A stretch of 13,292 nucleotides of DNA, from contig JAGRBY010000145.1 of assembly GCA_020433835.1 (NCBI GenBank), positions 1 through 13,292 of the forward strand. Reading direction: 5' to 3'. The stretch comes from Anaerolineae bacterium. Its GTDB lineage: Bacteria; Chloroflexota; Anaerolineae; 4572-78; J111. Position numbers and translations under genes: made by a program. Below the pieces are notes generated by a model. The model made no database searches. It was not told the DNA's origin and saw only the letters and a program-made list of their open reading frames with translations. Positions 6,798-13,288 of the stretch are shown piece after piece; position 1 is the stretch's first letter; each line of letters opens with the position of its first letter.

Positions 6798-7541
6798 CTA
6801 GTGCGGCTCCATTACGCTTAATTCAGGCAGCCGGAGGTGTAGTTCAAAATAGCTGTCTCCCTGCACAATGATGGGGAAGGCAGAGTTCCAGTTAACCACC
6901 TCCCAGGCACGGGCAAGGGCATCACCTTCAACCCAAATACGCTCGGCATCATGTAAATCCAATCCCAACGCCGTCGCGTCCCAAACGGGAAACTCTGCGC
7001 TTTCCATCCCATCTCTGGGTGTAATTTCTCTGGCGTTGAGCTGACCGGATGGCGGCATGTACGGTGTGCCTTCAACGCCTGCCCCGGAACTGAGCAGGGC
7101 GGTCAGTTCATGGAATTCGTCTGGCGCGCTGTTCAGGTATTCACTGACTTGTGTCGATGTTGAAAGCAAATGAACGCTGAGGCTAGTGGCACCGCCGTCG
7201 AGTATATCTTCGTCCGGCTCGTAACGGGCGTCCATGTCAAAGAATCCTTTATCGGCAAAGGTTTCGAGCAAAGATGTCATTTGGGCTTCACTCAGTTGGC
7301 CTTGCCAAACCTGCCGATGATAATCTTTATCCCATGTGTTCCAGATAATACGGCCGTCGCCCCAAACCTGCGCTCCAAAAAGTTCGTTTACAAGGGCCGC
7401 ATTGGGGGCCGACCCGCCGCCGCTATACGATACCCGGATGATGAGTGTTGCCGGATCATGATCCCAGGTCAGTTCGGGCGACTGTGGTGAAGTACAGCTT
7501 GCGAGCAGGAACAAAATACAGATAGCGATTAATTTTCTCAT
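6798..7541 (-). CDS. Exported lipoprotein of unknown function
   Basis: This is a 247-residue protein. MRKLIAICILFLLASC gives a short positive N-region, a hydrophobic core and a lipobox ending at Cys16, so the mature protein should be lipid-anchored outside the membrane. The rest is mixed alpha/beta. The segment around 55-125 (WGDGRIIWNTW, then LSEAQMTSLLETFADKGFF) resembles a small domain common in uncharacterised secreted proteins, in which a displayed residue pattern is followed by a helix with LSxxQxxxLL. I recognise no named family. It begins only 44 bp after the stop of the 1101-residue propeller gene on the same strand, so the two are likely co-transcribed and may work together at the surface. 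The start is ATG preceded by TGGAGA, and the stop is TAG. Confidence 0.78.
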   Translation of the reverse strand: MRKLIAICILFLLASCTSPQSPELTWDHDPATLIIRVSYSGGGSAPNAALVNELFGAQVWGDGRIIWNTWDKDYHRQVWQGQLSEAQMTSLLETFADKGFFDMDARYEPDEDILDGGATSLSVHLLSTSTQVSEYLNSAPDEFHELTALLSSGAGVEGTPYMPPSGQLNAREITPRDGMESAEFPVWDATALGLDLHDAERIWVEGDALARAWEVVNWNSAFPIIVQGDSYFELHLRLPELSVMEPH

Positions 7542-7585
7542 GATATCTCCATCAAAATAGTGAGTGCGGGGTTGCGTTTACGGTC

Positions 7586-10500
7586 TTAAAACCCATCAGC
7601 CCTGATTTTTGGCAGCCACCAAACCGGCCCACCGGCCGGCTGGCCATCGAAACCGGGGGATTCGGTTAGGGCCTTGGGATCACCGAACGGAGTCAGGGCA
7701 TAGATGTCCGACGCCTCACCCTGGCCCGCTGCTACCAACAGGGTATATTCGTTAAACCAACTGGGATGGGACTCAGCCAGGTCATTATCGGCGAATGACT
7801 CGGCTGTGACGGTTGTATCGTCCGGGGTTGTGACATAGGTTTTTGGTGTCCCCGCGCGGTCAGACTGGAAGAAAAGATAGCCGGATGGGCCGAAATCGAA
7901 ATCGAAGTAGGTAGACAGCAAACGATAGCCGCCAATCGCCGGATCGCGATCATCGGACGGGCCGGTGACAAGCGGCGTTAGGGGTGGCTCGCTGGTTAGA
8001 GGGGCGTCCTCCGGCGACGGTACGGTTAGCCTATAGATGTCGTTATTGCCGGAGCGGTCGCTGGTGAAGACGAGGCGCTGGCTATCGGGCAGCCAGGCGG
8101 GACGCCAATCGCCGCCGGGGTTAAAGGTTAGGCGCTGTTGATTTTGGCCATCTTTGTCCATCACATAGATTTCCGGGTTGCCGTCGCGGGTCGAAACGAA
8201 AGCAATGCGGCGGCCATCAGGCGACCAGGCCGGGAGCATGTCATCGGCTCCGTCATCGGTTAGTTGGCGTAAATCACATTCGGTCGTGGGGCAGTCGGCC
8301 TGCATGCTGAAAATATCCCAGTTGCTGCTGCGGTCGCTCTGGAAGGCCAGTCGCGTCCAGGCCGGTGACCAGGCCGGGTTCTCGTCGGCAGCCGGGTTTT
8401 CGGTTAACCGCTGTACGTCCTGGCCCAAGCCGTCCATCGTATAAATCTCCCGGTTGCCGTCGCGCTCCGATACAAACGCCAGGCGGGGCGACCAGGCCTC
8501 CCATGTTTCGCCGGCGTCGGTGGAACGTTTGGAACCGGCTAGGAGGGTGCGGTCAGTGGCAAAGTCGGGCGAAAGAGAAAGGGCGGACACCTGATTGGTG
8601 AGTACCGGCAGCGCGTGCCAGGCGTCACCGCCATCATCGCTGCGGTAAATTTCGGCTTGAAGCGGATCGCCGTCGGGGAGCAGGTGGGCAAACATGGTGC
8701 TATCTTGCTCGAGGTCGGGAGAAGGATAAAAGCGAAGCTCGGTAGGTTGGGAGACACCGGCTGCCGGCTGAGTCCAGGCCGTTGGGAAGGGGCTGACCGA
8801 GGCTATCCCCAAAGTTTGTAATTCGGCGATAGCGTGGGTTGTCACCTGGTCGCCAAAAAGATAGAGCGTGTCACCGTCGGGCGAGAGGGCAAGGTCGGTG
8901 GGAACGGTGGTGGTGAAGGGCAGGAAACTTTGAAGCGAGAGATCGGCGGCGTTAAAGACAGCCAGTCCGCGTTTGAGGCAGGCGTAAATCCAATCCTGGT
9001 CGGCAGCCAGGGCAATCTCTTTATCGCCCCAATACGGTAAGTCCGTTTTGCTTACAATCTGCCCTTGTCGATCAAATGTGGACAGCCGGGGAAACATGCC
9101 GTCAGGAATCTGCGCCCCAACGCCCAGCTCCGAAGTCTCGATGGTGGCGGGTGGGGCCAGAAGGCCGTAATTACTGTCAAAGGGGCTTTTGGCCCGGCTT
9201 AGTTCCGTTAAGGTCTCCAGATCGTAGACATAGTAGGCTTCGGCGTGGTGGCTAAAGCCGCAACTTGTATCTTTGTGCAGGTAGAGCAGGCGGCTGGCCG
9301 GATCGATAGCCATATCAAGTGGAGTACAGTCAAGCTCGATACTTTGCGGGGGTTGGCTCAGGTCGGTCGGATCGTAGGCCAGCAGTTGGTTGGTCTGCGC
9401 GGAGAGCATTAATAGCTGCTTGCCAGGGTCTAAGGCCATTGGCCCGGCGTGATCGAGTGTGGTCAGCGAGAAGAAATCGAGTTGGGAGAGGACAAGCGTC
9501 TGGCTATGCGCTGGGCTAGACACAAATAGGCGGAAGTCATCGGCCAACAGATAGGCCGGAGTCGGATTTGGGAGCGCTCCCAAATCCAATGGACGCGATT
9601 GGGCCTTGGGGGTTAAACCGGTGGGGGCCAGTTGGTGGACAATGTTATCGGCGTCCAGCACAAACAGATCACCATTGGTCGCAACGGCCCAGGCTTGCAG
9701 GGGCGGCAGCGGCCCCTCGACCAGCGATTTGACTTCGGTCAGCAAGTTCTGGGCCGGTTCGTAGCTGGGGTCAAGGGTTAGGGCCTGGTGCAGCGCATTT
9801 ATAATAGAAGGCAAGGTCGGATCGGTGGAGCGCAGGAATGCTTGTACGGTCAGATGATCCCATTTTAGTCGGGCCAGTTGGGTGAGCAGTTGCGGCGAAT
9901 CGGGCGATAGGGCCACGGCGCGGGCCAGGGATCGCTCGCTTAGGGCAGCGTAGGGATCGTTGCTTTTGGTGGGGAAATCGTTGGTCACGGCGGCTTCGTA
10001 AGCCCGGGCCAGGGTTTGCCAAGCCTCGGCATCATCGGGTTGGGCATCGACAGCAGCCCGCGCCGTTACAATTTGCTGCCAGGTTTGCGGCACCAGGATG
10101 TTGACGAAGAGGTTATCGGCGTCGGTGGGTTCCAGATCATCCCAGTGCCAATGGATTTCGTTGTCGACAAACTGCCCGCCCGGTGTGGTTTGGTATTTGG
10201 CCCCTTCGTTGGTGCGATTTGGCCCCAGCAGGACATTTTCTTCGGTGGCGGTGTAGGGCAGGCGAACGATAATATCTGCCGAGCCGATGGTATCGCGCCA
10301 GCCTGCGCCGGTTTCCAGAATATAGCCGAAACGGGCAGCAGGCAGGTAGCCGGTGGGTCGCGTTTGGTAAGTAACCTCCAGGGTAACATCCTGTTGAGCG
10401 GGAAAGGTTACATCGAAAGCAGCCCAGTTAATGTAGCGGTCTCTGGGGCCGAACTTATTGTAGATTGTGGTGGTGATGGCGGTTTGACCGTCCACTTTTA

Positions 10501-10891
10501 CGGTAAACGCTTCGATGGGGGGTGTTCTGCTGGAGTCGGCGCTCTCCAGCGGAAAGCGCACCTGCATTGTCTCGTCATCGTCACCTAAATTGCGCATCAA
10601 GAAGGTGGCGGTAACCTGCGCTTTGGCCCGGTCATCGGCCAGCGTGCGCTCATCCTGGTTTGGTTGGCTAGGTTGAATGTCAAGAACCACGGTCTCAGAG
10701 ATCAACCGTACCTGGGTTGCCTGGTTGGGGTCAAGGTTGCTGCCGGGGGCTTGCTCGGGTGGGGATACATCGCCCAGAACGGGTAGGGCCAGGGCGAGGA
10801 TGAGCCAGCTAAGGCCCAAGCCAATGCCCAACTTCAGGCTTACACTACTAGGTCGTGGTCTGGATGGGCTACCAAGAAAATCTTTACGCAT
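7586..10891 (-). CDS. Very large secreted propeller protein with extra N-terminal beta and TPR-like domains
   Basis: I choose ATG 10889-10891 (1101 residues) because GAGAGG lies five bases upstream. The alternative in-frame GTG seven codons earlier has no such site. Residues 1-42 are an export signal with a hydrophobic stretch (LKLGIGLGLSWLILALALPVLG) after a long basic N-region. Residues 60-275 form an all-beta domain (DUF4424-like by its RNLGDDDETMQVRFPL and LEVTYQTRPTGYLP patterns; tentative). Residues 278-392 are helical with TPR-like spacing (DAEAWQTLARAYEAA, AVALSPDSPQLLTQLARL). Residues 395-700 form a first propeller. Two Asp-boxes follow, SDDGGDAW (751-758) and STDAGETW (790-797). PD40 units with SDRSGNxDIY-like motifs run from about 805 to 1015. 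C867 and C872 match the position of the C598/C607 pair in the 822-residue paralogue. The closing FDGQPAGGPVWWLP (1081-1094) is also shared with it. Catalytic function is not evident; a surface binding or sensing role is inferred. Confidence 0.85.
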   Translation of the reverse strand: MRKDFLGSPSRPRPSSVSLKLGIGLGLSWLILALALPVLGDVSPPEQAPGSNLDPNQATQVRLISETVVLDIQPSQPNQDERTLADDRAKAQVTATFLMRNLGDDDETMQVRFPLESADSSRTPPIEAFTVKVDGQTAITTTIYNKFGPRDRYINWAAFDVTFPAQQDVTLEVTYQTRPTGYLPAARFGYILETGAGWRDTIGSADIIVRLPYTATEENVLLGPNRTNEGAKYQTTPGGQFVDNEIHWHWDDLEPTDADNLFVNILVPQTWQQIVTARAAVDAQPDDAEAWQTLARAYEAAVTNDFPTKSNDPYAALSERSLARAVALSPDSPQLLTQLARLKWDHLTVQAFLRSTDPTLPSIINALHQALTLDPSYEPAQNLLTEVKSLVEGPLPPLQAWAVATNGDLFVLDADNIVHQLAPTGLTPKAQSRPLDLGALPNPTPAYLLADDFRLFVSSPAHSQTLVLSQLDFFSLTTLDHAGPMALDPGKQLLMLSAQTNQLLAYDPTDLSQPPQSIELDCTPLDMAIDPASRLLYLHKDTSCGFSHHAEAYYVYDLETLTELSRAKSPFDSNYGLLAPPATIETSELGVGAQIPDGMFPRLSTFDRQGQIVSKTDLPYWGDKEIALAADQDWIYACLKRGLAVFNAADLSLQSFLPFTTTVPTDLALSPDGDTLYLFGDQVTTHAIAELQTLGIASVSPFPTAWTQPAAGVSQPTELRFYPSPDLEQDSTMFAHLLPDGDPLQAEIYRSDDGGDAWHALPVLTNQVSALSLSPDFATDRTLLAGSKRSTDAGETWEAWSPRLAFVSERDGNREIYTMDGLGQDVQRLTENPAADENPAWSPAWTRLAFQSDRSSNWDIFSMQADCPTTECDLRQLTDDGADDMLPAWSPDGRRIAFVSTRDGNPEIYVMDKDGQNQQRLTFNPGGDWRPAWLPDSQRLVFTSDRSGNNDIYRLTVPSPEDAPLTSEPPLTPLVTGPSDDRDPAIGGYRLLSTYFDFDFGPSGYLFFQSDRAGTPKTYVTTPDDTTVTAESFADNDLAESHPSWFNEYTLLVAAGQGEASDIYALTPFGDPKALTESPGFDGQPAGGPVWWLPKIRADGF
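9564..9587. repeat. Perfect 24-bp palindrome inside the propeller coding sequence
   Basis: GGATTTGGGAGC (9564-9575) is followed directly by its exact complement GCTCCCAAATCC (9576-9587) with no spacer. It encodes about residues 436-443 of the 1101-residue protein (LGALPNP), between repeats of the first propeller, without disturbing the frame. Confidence 0.8.
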
Positions 10892-10896
10892 GGATA

Positions 10897-10902
10897 CCTC
10901 TC
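10897..10902 (-). promoter_or_regulatory. Ribosome binding site that fixes the 1101-residue gene start
   Basis: GAGAGG on the minus strand lies five bases before ATG 10889-10891, while the upstream GTG (10910-10912) is preceded by ACACAGA only. Confidence 0.6.
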
Positions 10903-11011
10903 TCGCTTTCACTCTGTGTTCTCTCCAATAAGCGGGGGCCGGTTTTACTTTAGACGCATCTGCCGGTTAATTGGTTCCGTAATTTTATGGTTTATTGTTA
11001 GTGTCATTCGT

Positions 11012-11131
11012 TTTTCGCCATTATTAAGAACATGATTGGCAGGATTAACGGATCAAAAAAACAGAGGGTGAAAATCCGTTAATCCTGCGTATCCGTGTTC
11101 TTAAATCAGTTGGCTATAAGCATGGCGAAAA
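11012..11131. repeat. Nested 120-bp palindrome (10 + 9 + 15 bp stems)
   Basis: Three stems are nested. The outer is TTTTCGCCAT (11012-11021) with ATGGCGAAAA (11122-11131). The middle is TTAAGAACA (11024-11032) with TGTTCTTAA (11096-11104). The inner is the 15-bp perfect pair GCAGGATTAACGGAT (11039-11053) with ATCCGTTAATCCTGC (11074-11088), around a 20-nt A-rich loop. The internal loops are asymmetric. It lies just downstream of the 487-residue gene and upstream of the 1101-residue gene. It lacks a T-tract on the minus strand, so it reads as a palindromic repeat element and not as a plain terminator. Confidence 0.75.
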
Positions 11132-11148
11132 CTTCAATACGCTAACGT

Positions 11149-12612
11149 TTATTTGATAACAAGCGGCATATAAACCGTTGCGTCGCCAATAGCCTGATGT
11201 TTGGCCTGTTTGACCGTCAGGCCCACGTAATCATCAAGCGGGCCAAGCCGAGTCTGTTCGTCGCTAATGATCTGCTGCAAATCAGAGCTACCGGCGGCAG
11301 AGAGGTTAGCCAGAAAGGTTTCCATCGCATCGATCTGCGGTTGGGTAATGACCGCGCTGCCGTCGCCATCGACCAGGCTGTAGAGGTTGTCCTGCCACAG
11401 TTCAACCAGGGCTACCGCCTCATCGCCCAAATCGGTGCGGTCGAGCATGAGGATTTTGGCGATTTCGGGGGTGGTGGTGTAGTACATGTCGACGTAGCGG
11501 TTGCCGTCCGGGGTTGGGCGCATCACCCGATCACGCAGCCGGCGGATCAGGGCCAGATCCATATTATCGTCGGTTACGGCTACTCCGGCAACCTGTTCCA
11601 TCAAGCAGCTAATCGAGCAGCCACAGTCAACATAAATGCCCACGCCGGCGGTGGCGCTCAGTTCCCCATCGCTGACGGTGTAAGTGAAATTATCGCGTTC
11701 ACGCCCTAGCTGGATGTAAGTAATAAAATTTCCGCCGATGGCACTGGTACTTCCATGTCCACCCGGCGCAACGTTTGTAATTGTAAGAGTGTCCCCATCG
11801 GGATCAAAGTCGTTTCCCAAGACCCCTAAGGTTAGGTTTATGAGACCGAGTTCGGCTGTTTCGACCACATAAATATCATTATTAGCCACCGGCGGATTGT
11901 TGCCCGAGGCCATGGGGGTGATGGTCACTTGCCAGTTGTCGATGCCGTGCTGAAGGGTTAAATTCTGGTTGGCCGGTATGGCTGGAGCGGTTTGGGTGCG
12001 GCTGAGGCCGCGAAAGAAGCCGAAGCTAATCGGCTGGCCTTGAGCGGAAAAATCGGGGTGCGCATTGGCATCATCAAAGGCAATGAAATCCTGCTCATCT
12101 AACCCACTGAGGCTCAAGCTCTCCCAACTGGCTGTCGCGAAACTATCGAGGAAGGCGGTGGCCCGATAAATGCGCCCGCCCTGCACCACAATGGGGATGC
12201 TGCGCACGAAAGGTTGGGGGTTATTGGAAGCCACAATGCGCACGCTTTCACTGTAATCGAGCGTAGCAATTGCGCCTTGACTGGCCGGATCGTAGTTGGC
12301 CCCCAGATAAAGATGGGTCAGACTGATCTGGTAGACCTGACCGGTCGGCACCGGCGGAACAACCTGCTCGATCCAGCGGTAGGCACCGGGGTTGCCGCCG
12401 TTTGTCTCTTGCCGAACCTGGTAGCTCCCACCTCCCTGGTTGATGACATCATAGACTTGCCAATCAGCCGGGTTGAAGGTGTTGTCGCTGATGATGATGG
12501 GTGATGCAAGCGCCGCCGGTTCCAACACAGGTGCCGCTTGCCCGGTGAGCGTCGCGGCCAGGATAGTGCTGCCAACGATTATGCCGATAAACAAAATTTT
12601 AATGATTTTCAA
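11149..12612 (-). CDS. Secreted multidomain protein: lectin-like N-domain, cadherin-like module, CFI-like C-domain and YMPLVIK tail
   Basis: This is a 487-residue protein. The start is TTG (12610-12612), placed directly after AGGAGGAG from repeat copy C; no in-frame ATG is nearby. Residues 1-27 are a signal peptide. Residues 40-235 form a beta-rich domain of unknown type, perhaps a concanavalin-like lectin fold (DNTFNPADWQVYDVINQGGGSYQVRQE). Residues 236-329 are a cadherin/Ig-like module (NNPPVANNDIYVVET, LGNDFDPDGDTLTITNV, FTYTVSDGELSATAGV). Next comes CGCSISC (C330, C332, C336). Residues 350-390 (LALIRRLRDRVMRPTPDGNRYVDMYYTTTPEIAKIL) resemble the helical part of the C-terminal CFIATAA-type domain, but the CFIATAA box itself is missing. 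The last residues are TVYMPLVIK, closely similar to the beta-helix protein tail. Binding at the cell surface is the likely role. Confidence 0.82.
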   Translation of the reverse strand: MKIIKILFIGIIVGSTILAATLTGQAAPVLEPAALASPIIISDNTFNPADWQVYDVINQGGGSYQVRQETNGGNPGAYRWIEQVVPPVPTGQVYQISLTHLYLGANYDPASQGAIATLDYSESVRIVASNNPQPFVRSIPIVVQGGRIYRATAFLDSFATASWESLSLSGLDEQDFIAFDDANAHPDFSAQGQPISFGFFRGLSRTQTAPAIPANQNLTLQHGIDNWQVTITPMASGNNPPVANNDIYVVETAELGLINLTLGVLGNDFDPDGDTLTITNVAPGGHGSTSAIGGNFITYIQLGRERDNFTYTVSDGELSATAGVGIYVDCGCSISCLMEQVAGVAVTDDNMDLALIRRLRDRVMRPTPDGNRYVDMYYTTTPEIAKILMLDRTDLGDEAVALVELWQDNLYSLVDGDGSAVITQPQIDAMETFLANLSAAGSSDLQQIISDEQTRLGPLDDYVGLTVKQAKHQAIGDATVYMPLVIK

Positions 12613-12620
12613 TCTACTCC

Positions 12621-12707
12621 TCCTTTGAAAATAGCAGTTAGCAGTTAGCTGATAGCCGATAGCAAAAGATTTTCATTCTCGTTGCTGTTGCGCAGCTTCT
12701 GTCGCAC
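12621..12707 (-). repeat. 87-bp Shine-Dalgarno-linked repeat, copy C
   Basis: This is a single copy with heptads TAGCAGT, TAGCAGT, TAGCTGA, TAGCCGA, TAGCAAA and the conserved 41-bp core. It is flanked on both sides by TCCTTTGA (12621-12628 and 12708-12715), an 8-bp direct repeat that could be an insertion duplication or the start of a lost next unit. Its left end forms the Shine-Dalgarno of the 487-residue gene. Confidence 0.85.
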
Positions 12708-12721
12708 TCCTTTGACAATTG

Positions 12722-12850
12722 TAACGGGCTATCATCAGCCATTGCCCGCTTTTTTGAAACACTAATGCACTGAATTTTTATGAATTCACTGAGAAATAGG
12801 TCGACTTCAGTGAATTCAAGTCCCTCAGTGTTTCAGTATTTGACCCGTTA
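12722..12850. repeat. Nested 129-bp palindrome (7 + 9 + 12 bp stems)
   Basis: The outer stem is TAACGGG (12722-12728) with CCCGTTA (12844-12850). The middle is TGAAACACT (12755-12763) with AGTGTTTCA (12827-12835). The inner is TGAATTCACTGA (12781-12792) with TCAGTGAATTCA (12807-12818), around a 14-nt loop that contains GTCGAC. It lies between the DMT gene stop and repeat copy C, so it sits in the 5' flank of the 487-residue gene and the 3' flank of the DMT gene. No open frame is present. Design and size recall the element at 11012-11131, but the sequences are unrelated. Confidence 0.7.
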
Positions 12851-12871
12851 TAAGCACAGGGATGCATTACT

Positions 12872-13213
12872 TCAGTGGGCACTAATCAAAACAACGCCGC
12901 TAAAAGCCAGAATGATGCCCATCACTTGCATAGGAGCCAGCGTTTCTTCAAAGTAGAAGATGCCGGCCAGGATCACAATAAGCCCATAAAAAGCGGCCTG
13001 GAGCGTACCCACCACACTCAAGTCCCAACCGATGATAAAAAAGTAGGTCACGAAAACGATTTGATAAAGATACAGGGCAATTGCCCCCATCATCCAGGGG
13101 CTTTTGAGCGCCCGCCACAGTGAGCTTTCCAGAGCGGCCTTTTTTAAGAAGACATCTCCAACCGCCAAAGCAATTACAGCAATAAGGATGAGGGCAATTT
13201 GCAGTAGCTTCAC
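12872..13213 (-). CDS. Small four-helix membrane protein of the drug/metabolite transporter (EamA/DMT) type
   Basis: This is a 113-residue protein. Four hydrophobic segments are visible: roughly 3-22, 41-62, 66-87 and 93-111. The pattern YGLIVILAGIFYFEETLAPMQVMGIILAFSGVVLIS (75-110) is the classic last helix pair of EamA/DMT domains. The protein is half the size of a usual ten-helix DMT carrier, so it would have to act as a dimer, as small multidrug resistance and ArnE/ArnF-type proteins do. The Glu14 of EmrE is not present in the aligned first helix (IALAVGDVFLKKAA), which argues against an SMR drug antiporter; the substrate is unknown. The start is GTG (13211-13213) with AAAGGAG eight bases upstream. 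The TGA stop is 22 bp from the nested palindrome. Confidence 0.8.
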   Translation of the reverse strand: MKLLQIALILIAVIALAVGDVFLKKAALESSLWRALKSPWMMGAIALYLYQIVFVTYFFIIGWDLSVVGTLQAAFYGLIVILAGIFYFEETLAPMQVMGIILAFSGVVLISAH

Positions 13214-13221
13214 CTGTCACA

Positions 13222-13237
13222 CTCCTTTGAAAATAAC
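13222..13237 (-). promoter_or_regulatory. Shine-Dalgarno leader shared with the 87-bp repeats
   Basis: On the minus strand TTATTTTCAAAGGAG precedes the GTG of the DMT gene. The word TTTTCAAAGGAG is identical to the end of repeat copies A and C. Here it is not followed by heptads; a different palindrome starts a few bases upstream. Confidence 0.6.
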
Positions 13238-13250
13238 CCCTCACCCCCAA

Positions 13251-13288
13251 CCCCTCTCCCTAAGGGAGAGGGGAGTCGCGTTAGCGAC
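13251..13288. repeat. Dispersed-type palindromes at the window edge
   Basis: CCCCTCTCCC (13251-13260) and GGGAGAGGGG (13264-13273) form a perfect 10-bp stem with a TAA loop. A second stem, GTCGC-GTTA-GCGAC (13275-13288), follows. The sequence before it (CCCCTCACCCCCAA) belongs to a family of dispersed repeats seen in many bacterial genomes. It probably continues past the window. Confidence 0.7.

Noticed and set aside
10016..10588. 190-codon plus-strand open frame within the 1101-residue gene
   Set aside because: Antisense to clear domain sequence, with no initiation signal; a shadow frame.
2041..10891. Sialidase or TolB function for the two propellers
   Set aside because: Asp-boxes and PD40 repeats are structural. 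The arginine triad and nucleophile of sialidases are not evident, and no Tol-Pal genes are nearby.
10938..10968. GCCGGTT direct repeat with a 24-bp period upstream of the 1101-residue gene
   Set aside because: Only two 7-bp copies with no promoter elements nearby; too weak to call an operator.
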